From Leguminivora glycinivorella (lineage: Eukaryota > Arthropoda > Insecta > Lepidoptera > Tortricidae), in the NCBI RefSeq assembly GCF_023078275.1, contig NC_062975.1, forward strand, positions 806,001-870,000: a stretch of 64,000 bases of DNA, read 5' to 3'. Made by a program: the position numbers and the translations under genes. Of the stretch, positions 55,063 through 64,000 are shown in pieces. A model generated the notes under the pieces. It saw only the letters and a list, made by a program, of their open reading frames with translations. It made no database searches and was not told where the DNA came from. Position 1 is the stretch's first letter, and each line of letters begins with the position of its first letter.

Positions 55063-56626
55063 TTTTGACAGGCGGAATATAATAATGTGTCACATCTGAT
55101 GGTGGACTTACTACTCTACGCGTAAATTACCGCTTCGCGCACTCCGCGCATCTGTCAGCTTGTGCAGAGTTTCCGTCTGGCAACGTCGCCTATAGTACGT
55201 AGTACATATAACTCAATGAACGGAACGCACACAATCGCACCGTTTCGTTGGCAGTATACTGTAGATAGTGGCAGCTCCATCTAGTGACAATATGCAATAA
55301 AATTTAGGTAGCTCGATACTGTCGCGCGCAGGTTGTTCACGTTGTTGCGTCATAGTCAGTAGCAATATATTACGTGATATTATTTCTTTGAAAATTTCTA
55401 AAATAATGCATTAAATTTGTGTTGTCATCGATGTTTGTATTTAATTTATAATGTACTTAATTTATGACGCTTCAAATACCTTTAAATCTAGTTGATAAAA
55501 AAATAATAATCGTCAATCGTGACACTTAGCGCCATCTATGACTTCTATTTGGAAATAATTTTGCACTGTTCCGGATGAGACCCCATGCCCGTACCGTACA
55601 TCAAGATCGCCCTGCCACGTCACTTTCATTATTTTTTATCTCGCGTTTCGTAATATATTTATATAACAAACTATATATTTTTATAAACTACATAAATGTG
55701 GCTTTTCATTCATATTTATTGCTTTTAGATATATATTGTATAGAAAGAACATAATAGGATAATGTTAAAAAAAATAATCACATTTTTAATATTTAAAAAA
55801 AAAATTGTATTTTATTTTATTTTAAGTTCATTAATCACTAAAATAGCCATAAACTACAATGATTACGGCTTTCGTGTGTTAAAAATAGTGATTATACCTG
55901 AAATCATTGACAAAACTTATTGAAATGAGCATTCAAATCACCCTATCGGGCGATGTAAATTATTTTTTATCACTCGTCGTATAATATATTTCTATAACAA
56001 ATTATACATTTTCTAAAACTAGATAAATGTAGCTATTCAATATTATTTTTTATTTAGAAAAAACCATTACAGTTTTCATAAAATGTGCAATAATATGTAT
56101 AAAAAAAAATCTCGTTTTCAGATTTTCCCATTTTATTTTGTATTTTTGTTCTAAAATACATCTTTTTTGTTCCAAAAATGAATTCCTCGTCCTTCATTTA
56201 TCCGAAAATGATATATCGCATGCCCTATTTTGTATAGTTTTAGAGAAATATGGTTTCAAAGGAAGCGCGGAGGCGCCAGCCTTCCCCCCCTCCTCCCTCC
56301 TAAATTAAGGGGGGCTCTCGATGCCTCCCGATCTTTATCTACTCAGGGCCACCCAATGAACAACTGTGCTAAGTCTCAGTGCTTAATCATAAAATGCAGG
56401 GTTCCCATACAAGACATAGCAATAGCGTCCCCAGTAGTAAAAGTCGCCTGGTTTTCGAGATTTTCACACATTTTAAAATTTTAATACTACCTAAAAGTCG
56501 ATTTTCTGGACCAGTATAAGGTACCCTCTTGGTGGTTAAAAGGTTGTCCATTAATTACCGGGCACCCGGTATAAAAGAGGCCTAAAGGGATGCGTAAAAC
56601 GCGAAATCTCAAAGCTTTGAAGCCAT

Positions 56627-56777
56627 GCCCCGTAGCCGAATGGCATTTCTGCTACGCCAAACGCCGCAGAAAATACAGTCTGGCTCTGTCGCGCCAATAC
56701 GCAAAAGCGATAGAGATAGATTGCATTTCTGCGGCGTTTGGCGTCGCAGAAATTCCATTCGGCTACGGGGCTTGATA
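56627..56777. repeat. Fold-back MITE family C, copy 7 with long TIRs
   Basis: The cleanest fold-back of the family. The left gccccgtagccgaatggcat...gccaaacgccgcagaaa and the right end are inverted repeats of about 45 bp. The core agtctggctctgtcgcgcca is shared with all other copies. Confidence 0.75.
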
Positions 56778-56997
56778 TCAGATAAAGGGGTCAGTAATTA
56801 ACGTTAGGGCTGGTATCGGTTCAATGGCAGATGAGAAAAGGGTTGGCTTTGATTGGGAGCTCGATTAGCCGCTTTGATGGAAACGGCATTTGAATCGGCC
56901 GTTTCATAGTTATGGATATTTTTTACCTTTAGAAGCTGAATAGTTGCCAGGCTGCCTTTATAAATGTAGATACAAAAGGTCAACATTTATGCCTATA

Positions 56998-57162
56998 TCC
57001 ATACTAATATTATAAATGGGAAAGTGTGTTTGTTGGTCCGTCTTTCACGGCAAACGGAGAGACGAATTGATTTTTTAAGTGGAGATAGTTGCAGGGATGG
57101 ATAGTGACATAGGCTACTCTTTGTCTCTTTCTAACGCGAGCGAAACCGCGGGCAAAAGCTAG
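56998..57162 (+). mobile_element. Non-autonomous Helitron-like element, copy 4
   Basis: Starts TCCATACTAATATTATAAAT and ends GCAAAAGCTAG, between A (56997) and T (57163). At 165 bp it is the shortest copy. The terminal hairpin is cgcgagcgaaaccgcg. Confidence 0.75.
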
Positions 57163-57184
57163 TATTATATATATAAAAATACAA

Positions 57185-57275
57185 AGAAAACATCCATGAA
57201 GAACAAATATCTGTGATCATCACACAAATACCTCTAAATGGTCTTACCGGGATCGGAATCCAGGACTAGCAGGCA
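57185..57275 (-). mobile_element. SINE family S2 fragment
   Basis: Complemented, it holds a degraded head (ctgctagtcctggattcc, gatcccggtaagacc), then gtgatgatcacagatatttg and ttcatggatgttttc, the same order as the S2 copies at 5485 and 29066. Confidence 0.5.
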
Positions 57276-57339
57276 TCGGCTATCGGCTTAAAAAACATGA
57301 GCAAAGGGACATCAAAATGAAACATCGTCATAAAAACAA

Positions 57340-57642
57340 CGAGTAAGGCTGCCAGAGCTCAACGAGGGTGTGGTGTGCTGATGACGGGAGGACTTACGGA
57401 ACTGACTTATTCCGTCTATTGTCCTTTGAGTCGTCGGCAACCCGAACCCTCCTTGGAACTTATGCACTCCTTTTTACTGTGTATTTAACACAGCAAAAGG
57501 GAATGTACAAGTTTCTAACGGGGTGGCAACGCGCATGTGACACTCTTTGAGTTGCAGGCGTCCATAGGTTACGGTGACCGCTTTCCATCAAGCGGGCCGT
57601 ACGCTTGTTTGCCACCGACGTAGTATTAAAAAAAAAACCCCA
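57340..57642 (+). mobile_element. Retroposon R3, longer copy with poly(A)
   Basis: The last 155 bp match 14735-14893 and end in a run of A. The upstream part (cagagctcaacgaggg, ctattgtcctttgagtcgtc) is absent from the first copy, so that one is more truncated. No coding function is recognised. Confidence 0.6.
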
Positions 57643-59055
57643 CTTTGAATTACGTTGGTACATAAAATCCTGCAGAGTGAAGCCGCGTTTGACTCCGAAA
57701 AGTAAACCGTACCTTATTTACGCATTTCAGATGTGATAAGTAAAGCCGAAAGCCTAGGGACGCTTACAAAGAAAAGCCTACTCGGGGAGATAACTTTATC
57801 AAACCTTCACATTCACTCAGAGGCTGGGACCTTATTCGACTCACGTTAACTGTCAAATTCGCATTATTTTTAAATCAACAGGATATAATGTATTATGGAA
57901 CATTTTTTTTCTGCGGACTAGGTATATATGTATTTAGGTACGATACAAAACATTATTTAATAAAACTTACTGAAAGATTTATAGCTAAAAAAAACTTAAC
58001 TATGAACTTATAAACTTACGTGCAACTTGCATGTATTTTTTGAAGTTATTAATTAAATATATTTAACCAGGCACGAAATAAAACATCAGATAAAAATAAA
58101 ATTTTATATCCATTTTCTATTTAATACGAAGATTGAACATTATATACATTTTTTGACACTACATTTCACCTAACTCTGGATTGGAAAACGTCTCAAATGT
58201 CTAATTTTGACAGAAGACAGACATTAACAGAGAATCAAAACGAAACGTCAGTTTTGTCAAGTCGAATAAAGCTGAGGCACTCAACGTGACAGATAACACA
58301 CGGTATTGCTCGCTTTTTGCAACGAGTGCGATATTAAGCGTAACAGAACATGAGATACAAATTACCTTTAAGGGTGAAGAGAAATGGCAATCATTTATAT
58401 TCATGGTCATACATTGAATTAAATAGGTAATGGAATAATGCAGGTACTTATTCATATTTTAACGGTATTACGCAAATAAGGGTACATTTGGTATTAAAAC
58501 AATGACGATCCAAAACATTTTATATGACTAGTAAGATAACAGTTACTTGTAGGACTATTGTAGGAAAATGTGTAAGTACTTACTTGAAATTTTTTAAACT
58601 GAATTAGTCGGGAGTGTTCGTAGCTATGTTTGATGGAAGTCAGTCTACTATGTCGGGTTTTTTTTTTTAATTAAAATTTTGCGGTTAGGACCGTTTATAA
58701 AGTAAAACCCTATAAATAGGGTTTTATTTTATAGTTAGTTTTAGTTTAGTTGTAGTTTTACTTATAAGTTCAAAGTTAAGGTTTTTTTTAATTATAAGTT
58801 CTGTAATTTAATCTTTATCGTCTAGATTTTTATATTTAATTTCTTACACTTTAAGTAAGTGCCTATTTTGTTAATTTAAATAAATTAATATTGTCTTCGG
58901 TTACCGCGACAGTTACTCAAGCGTGAAGCGCATCTACCTGAAATTTGACGCTTTCCAGTCGGAGAATAGAAGGAAAATTACAAATGCTTACTCAAAATTA
59001 CTTAAGGTATTAAATGAACAATCAATCATAAATAAGGTACTAGTAACAAGTTTAT
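57643..59055. other. Non-coding stretch
   Basis: Contains the uninterrupted host-repeat junction at 58606-58650 and a cttcggttaccgcg repeat near 58897. No gene supported. Confidence 0.45.
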
Positions 59056-59425
59056 TCAATTAAACTAACAAAAAAAGACACAAATATGAACCAATAAATT
59101 AAACTATAACTAAACTAAATCTACCTATAAAAAACACTATAAATAAAGATCATCAATTGAAAAATAAAATAAGCTCCTTCTGTCGCTTGAAACGACCCCA
59201 CGGACTCGACTGCTCTAAACCTTGTTCGTCATTCTGCATGATGAGAACCTTTGTATAGTCTAGCGGGTATAAATATAAATCTCGTGTAGCTAGTAGGTAT
59301 TCGCCACTCGAGATAACGGCTATATTAGAATTCTCGACATCTCACGCTGCACAAGCGCTTGTTGCATAATTTAGCATACTTGTCGAACTCACACACTTCT
59401 CAACCGAGAAGCTTTTTATATCTCG
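59050..59425 (-). other. Compact promoter-to-polyA-like unit, unassigned
   Basis: On the minus strand a TATA-like gatataaaaagc (about 59408-59420) is followed by an ATG at 59239, a 28-codon frame (SSPWGRFKRQKE inside) ending at 59153, and AATAAA near 59056. This could be a small gene, an exon or the regulatory part of a solo LTR. No family recognised. Confidence 0.25.
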
Positions 59426-60141
59426 AGAGCGGGTGTCATAAACACGAAGAATTTTAACCTAACACGTTAACCAGTTTTATCTCCATGATGTTTTCGACAG
59501 AACAAACACTTCAATTCTAAAAGAAACGGCTTGAGCTTGTTGTGAAGAATCAAACACAGGACCTGTAGCCAAAAGTACAATCCTTGACCTTCCATGGCAA
59601 ATGATACGCAACTAGTTCTGTCGCACAACACGGAACAGCGATAAGTATGAGAAGCTGTACTTAAATTCTTACTTAAGTACATGAGACTAAGCGGATCTCC
59701 CACTGAGCGTCCTGTCTTTAACCTCCTTGTTTGGCCGTGTAATCTCAAGTGGATAAGGAGCCTTTTGAGGATAGATTTGTTTACATTTATTTAAATGCCT
59801 CAAGATACAGACTGTAGAAAGCGTCAATCATTGTCTAGCTGGCTAGACTCTTGGTTAGAGGACCTGTGCACATTTAAAGTGACAATCTTGTTCCATTAAG
59901 CGCAGTTGGCGGCCGTTTAGCATTTAATTTGTGGCGCCATGTCGCCACCGGTCGCAATATGGATGGACTGAGTTTCTATAAGGGCTTATAGTACAAGTTG
60001 TTTAACAAAGAACTATTCCGTAACTCTATTGCATTGATATAAGGTGTAAGACTGCTAGTTTGATGACCGACAAGGCACCGCCGTCTAGTACAAAGAAAAA
60101 TTCAGATTCTGACATTTCGAACGCTTTGACAAAGCATTAAT

Positions 60142-60402
60142 TCAGCAGTTCACGTCAGCAAATTTTAATTAATCCTATTTTGTTACCAACATTTAGTAAG
60201 ATAAGTCGACTTTCGTAAGATATATATATACAGGATAATTGTTATAATTAAGAAAATCTAGATAATATATAACCTTAATGACCAAATAACACTTACTAAA
60301 ATCTCAATTTATGAAATAAATCTTGGTAACAAAAAAGGAATAAAAAAAAACAAATTCAAGTTTTTACTTAATTTTTGTACAAACTCTTCTAGAACTGCTG
60401 AA
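60142..60402 (+). mobile_element. Short AT-rich MITE, copy 2
   Basis: Matches 6184-6463 in order (ttttaattaatcctattttg, caggataattgttataatta, ttatgaaataaatcttggta). Ends aattcagcagttc and gaactgctgaatt are perfect 13-bp inverted repeats. Confidence 0.65.
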
Positions 60403-60814
60403 TTGGAGGATGTACAGGAGTTTTCACATCATTAAATTACTGTTATATTTTTGATAAGCGTTGAGTTACTTTGTTATAATCAAAAACAACTCTTTCAAAT
60501 GAAAAATCACTTACGCTCCTCATCAATAAATGCTTGAAAGTGTACGAAATTAATTGAAATAAAATAGCAGGATTAGGCGAACTCGCACGCGATTTTAGTT
60601 ACATCGCGGGCTGTTGAGGTTACATACAATTTTTCACAGCCAACAAATACCGCAATGTAATAAAACTCATATGCGAGTTCTCGTACCGTCTAAATGGGCC
60701 TTTATTGTACCCACATTTACATTTTTGTTCTAATAAAAAAGCAAAAGCATATGCAACAGTTTATTTTATAACAAACTCCATTTTAAAAAACTTCACAACT
60801 TCCGCCAACTAAAT
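60403..60814. other. Non-coding gap
   Basis: Nothing recognisable. Confidence 0.4.
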
Positions 60815-61383
60815 AAAAAATCGGCCAAGAGCGTGTCGGGCCACGCTCAGTGTAGGGTTCCGTAGTTTTCCGTATTTTTCTCAAAAACTACTGAACCTAT
60901 CAAGTTCAAAACAATTTTCCTAGAAAGTTTTTATAAAGATCTACTATTGTGATTTTTTTCATATTTTTTGAACATAGGGTTCAAAAGTTAGAGGGGGGGG
61001 GGCGCACTTTTTTTTCCTTTAGAAGCGATTATTTCCGAAAATATTAATATTATCAAAAAACGATCTTAGTAAACCCTTCTTCATTTTTAAATACCTATCC
61101 AACAATATATCACACGTTGGGGTTGGAATGAAAAAAAATATCCGCCCTCACTTTACATGTAGGGGGGGTACCCTAATAAAACATTTTTTTCCATTTTTTA
61201 TTTTTGCACTTTGTTGACGTGATTGATATACATATTGGTACCAAATTTCAGCTTTCTAGTGCTTACGGTTACTGAGATTATCCGCGGACGGACGGACGGA
61301 CGGACGGACGGACGGACGGACGGACGGACAGACAGACATGGCGAAACTATAAGGGTTCCTAGTTGACTACGGAACCCTAAAAA
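60815..61383 (-). mobile_element. Microsatellite-bearing repeat G, minus copy
   Basis: Reverse complement of 49883-50470 with a shorter (GGAC)n run (61286-61328). The 90-codon minus frame at 61198-61470 translates the microsatellite (PSVRPSVR) and is not a gene. Confidence 0.75.
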
Positions 61384-61540
61384 TGGGAGCCATGTTCGCT
61401 CCACGCGGAAGTTTTGCGAAACTAGGCGGGTAGTTCCGGAATTCCGTGCCGACAAGCTGGAGTTGGGCATTCTTCAAGTTAATTTAGGCATGTTAAAAGC
61501 GTTTGTCTGAAATGTTTAGGGTAACTTTGTTCCGTAACCA

Positions 61541-62287
61541 AAACGTGCATCTGACATCAGTTCGGTACGATATTTGAATCTCTTTACCGGGGAATCAATA
61601 GCGTTGATGGAGGCTGTGGCATATGTGGAGTCTCACAACATTCCAAAAGTTATTATCTTCTCTGATGCTAAAAGTTGCCTACAGGCTTTAGTAGGCAACC
61701 ATTTCAAAATGAAAATGTTATCCCCATTCATCCTCAATCTGAAACAATTATTACACAGATGTCATGAAAAAGGCCTTCAGATAACATTAGTCTGGATTCC
61801 GGGCCACTGCGGGATAGAAGGTAATGAGGATGCCGATATGTGGGCAAAACAAGCAATCCTCAATGGTTCAGAGTCACACAGCATGGTTCTCGCATCCGAT
61901 TTAATGATTAAAGCTCACCGTGATTTGAGAGATGACTGGCAGAAACTATGGGACGCTTCCAGACGCCATATTGGAAAACATTATGGAAACATACAGCCAA
62001 TTATTCCATATAAACCATGGTTTTTCCGCTTCCGTTCCGCTACTAAATGGGCCACGTCTACACTCTGCCGTCTCCGATTAGGTCAAGTCTGTACTCCGGT
62101 GTTCCTTGCCAAAATTAGGGTTCGGGATAGCTCCCTGTGCGAATGCGGGCTTGACGAAGGAACTCCTGATCACATTTTCTTTTCGTGCAGCAGGCTTAAA
62201 CACTCGATGTACGACCTCTTACCAAAAAACATCCCGCGTCCTATCAATTTTCAAACGCTTCTGGTGACAGAATTGAAAATCTTATAA
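61541..62287 (+). pseudogene. RNase H-bearing LINE C-terminal fragment
   Basis: An open frame with no natural start: the first in-frame upstream stop is at 61535 and the usual first RNase H strand (DG-S type) is missing. Visible are TGES (catalytic glutamate), FSDAKSC (catalytic aspartate) and WIPGHCGIEGNEDADMWAK (last acidic residue), then a cysteine-histidine cluster LCECGLDEG..DHIFFSC. RNase H followed by such a cluster is typical of I-type LINEs. The tail runs into the RTE-like sequence near 62265, so the 3' end is probably lost. Confidence 0.75.
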
Positions 62288-64000
62288 AACGAGGACAAAC
62301 CGATAAAGCGTACGGGATTATCAAAGAACTACATAGTAAGCATAAATCAAAGTCAAAGATAATACTAAATGAGAATGCATGCATTATAACAGACACTAAG
62401 GATATTATGGAAAGGTGGATAAGATATGTAGAAGAGCTGTACAAAGGAAATGGACTAGATGAAGGTGATATAGAGACAGAATATGAAGTACCTACAGAGG
62501 AAATGGGGCCAGAAATTATCAGAGAGGAATTTGAGAAAGCTTTAAGAGAAATAAAAGAGGGAAAAGCCGCAGGAGCAGATGACATATACATAGAAATGAT
62601 AAAATATGCTAACAACCCGATCCTAGCCGAGGAAGTCTTCAAGCTGGTATCAAGAATGTACGTTTTAGGAAAAGTACCTAAAGATTTTACAACGACTAAA
62701 ACAGTAATGTTGCCAAAGAAAACAAATACCTTGAAGTGTGAAGAACATAGAACCCTTAGCTTAATATCACAAGCTTCAAAAATCCTGTTGAAGATAATAC
62801 AGTGCCGTATAAGAGATAAGATTGAAAATAACCTAGGAGAAGACCAATATGGTTTTAGAAAACAGAAGGGTACTAGAGAAGCAATACTGGCACTAAGATT
62901 GACTTTAGACAGACGATTGGACATAGGCCGTAACACAAGCATAGCCTTTATAGACCTGGAAAAGGCGTTCGATAAGGTAGACTGGAAGCTGATGATGAAA
63001 AGGTTGAAAGAAATAGGATTGGATTACAGGGACAGAAAGATAATATATGAACTATACCGACAACAAGAAACGATAATAGAAATAGGAGATGAAATTGGAA
63101 AAGCTAAAATAAAGCAGGGGGTTAGACAGGGCTGCTCATTGTCGCCACTCATATTTAATGTATTTATTGAAGCCGCTATATTGAAAGTATTGGATTCTGC
63201 TAAAGATCTTGGTATCAAGATAAATGGAGAGAGAATAGTATTTGTTAGATTTGCTGATGATATAGCAGCCTTAGCCGATAACAGTAAAGAATTAGAGATA
63301 TTAGTAAATTTAATGGACAACACATTTCGAGAATTTGGATTAAAAATTAATAACAATAAAACTAAGTTTATGATAGCATCTAAGCAAGAAAATGTAAAGG
63401 CTGAACTAAAAATAGGCGGTACAAAAATAGAACAGGTCAAGAACTTCAAATATTTGGGAAGTATCATAACAGGAAACTCAAGATGTACTACAGATATAAG
63501 AGCAAGAATTGCGATAGCCAAGCAGACATACTATAAGAAAAAACCCTATTTAGATCAGGAATAGCATTAAACCTACGAAAGAGATTTATGAAGACATTTG
63601 TATGGGCCATAGCATTATATGCAAGCGAGACATGGACGCTAAGAAAGAGAGATGAAGAATACCTGCAAGCCTTTGAGATGTGGTGTTGGCGAAGGATGGA
63701 AGGGATCAAATGGACAGAAAGAGTAACCAATGAAGCAGTCCTAAATAGAGTGAAGGAAAAGAGGACCTTATTGAATATTATTAAAGATAGGAGAGGAAAG
63801 ATGATAGGCCACCTGCTACGACACGACCATTTCATCACAAACATAATAGAAGGGAAATTAAATGGAAGGAGAGGAAGGGGAAGGCCAAGAAAGAGTTATA
63901 TGAGCCAAGTAAAGGAACATGTAAGGGCCGTGTCGTACCAGGACACTAAAAGGCTGGCTTCGGATCGACCAAAGTGGAGACAACTTCATCAAGCTGCACC
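62265..64000 (+). pseudogene. RTE-like LINE reverse transcriptase, frameshifted, runs off window
   Basis: The first frame (to 63564) shows ALREIKEGKAAGADDIYIEM, DQYGFRKQKGTREA, FIDLEKAFDKVDW, GVRQGCSLSPLIFNVF, catalytic FADD (in VRFADDIAALAD) and FKYLGSIITG. At the six A of 63538-63543 the frame must move by -1: the continuation ALYASETWTLRKRDEEY, GHLLRHDHF and GRRGRGRPRKSY is open from there to the end of the window. There is no endonuclease domain, so the copy is 5'-truncated at the RNase H fragment. It is RTE-like, judged from the RT and C-terminal style. Confidence 0.8.

Larger units (their letters stand above)
50959..56573. mobile_element. 5.6-kb composite with 0.9-kb terminal inverted repeats
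   Basis: The left arm (50959-51866) and right arm (55622-56573) are near-identical reverse complements. They share tacagggtgcctggtaatta (tataccgggtgcccggta on the right), the cgagagccccccttaattta block and the aaggacgaggaattcatttt block. The middle holds a second inverted-repeat element (51876-53131) with a cysteine-rich coding remnant, CpG-rich patches and MITE M5 pieces. No transposase frame survives. Both arms are far longer than usual terminal repeats, so it may be a large fold-back element or two inverted copies of one repeat. Confidence 0.6.

Noticed and set aside
59467..59748. 93-codon minus ORF ending with CLFCRKHHGDK, reminiscent of a nanos-type zinc finger start
   Set aside because: Only one CxxC pair, no further zinc ligands, and no clear splice donor; too weak to call.
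62244..62942. 232-codon minus ORF, hydrophobic and membrane-like
   Set aside because: Exact antisense shadow of the RTE-like reverse transcriptase; the plus strand carries the RT motifs.

Overview
The window looks like nuclear DNA from a moth or butterfly (Lepidoptera). It is AT-rich, has no prokaryote-style gene packing, and is built almost entirely from transposable elements and their debris. The order is inferred from repeat families I recognise as common in lepidopteran genomes: short Helitron-like elements, tRNA-headed SINEs, RTE-like LINE tails and short GC-rich fold-back MITEs. No species assignment is possible by eye, and no intact host gene was found.

Layout. 1-8400: non-coding DNA with small repeats (fold-back MITEs, a Helitron-like element, LINE and SINE tails). 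8900-9900 and 13590-15460: two unexplained clusters in which one short motif recurs in both orientations. 10747-11993: an inverted-repeat (fold-back) element. 16114-17630: a PIF/Harbinger-like MITE with a relative inserted in its own terminal repeat. 18400-22900: MITEs and RTE-like LINE remnants. 23146-26420: a minus-strand Jockey/CR1-type LINE with an intact 975-codon endonuclease and reverse transcriptase ORF. 27000-31480: a dense nest of MITEs, two SINE families and LINE tails.

31890-39101: a Ty3/Gypsy LTR retrotransposon with nearly identical LTRs (one substitution and one 4-bp indel). It encodes Gag, protease, RT, RNase H and an integrase with all key residues. Its leader carries two tandem arrays (69-bp and 12-bp units), and its pol frame is broken by a -1 shift in a run of six A. 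Just downstream, 39595-40439 holds a four-exon copy of a zeste/MSANTD-type Myb/SANT-like gene that appears degraded.

40440-64000: more repeats. These include three more Helitron-like elements, a 1.5-kb fold-back holding an RTE tail (44282-45805), an 855-bp hAT-type MITE with an 8-bp target duplication and an uninterrupted paralogous site at 27.5 kb, a 5.6-kb inverted-repeat structure (50959-56573), and a chimeric end where an RNase H-bearing LINE fragment runs into a 5'-truncated RTE-like LINE that continues past the window edge.

The coding capacity seen here is for retrotransposition only. The strongest candidates for something undescribed are the tandem arrays in the Gypsy leader and the two clustered-motif regions.
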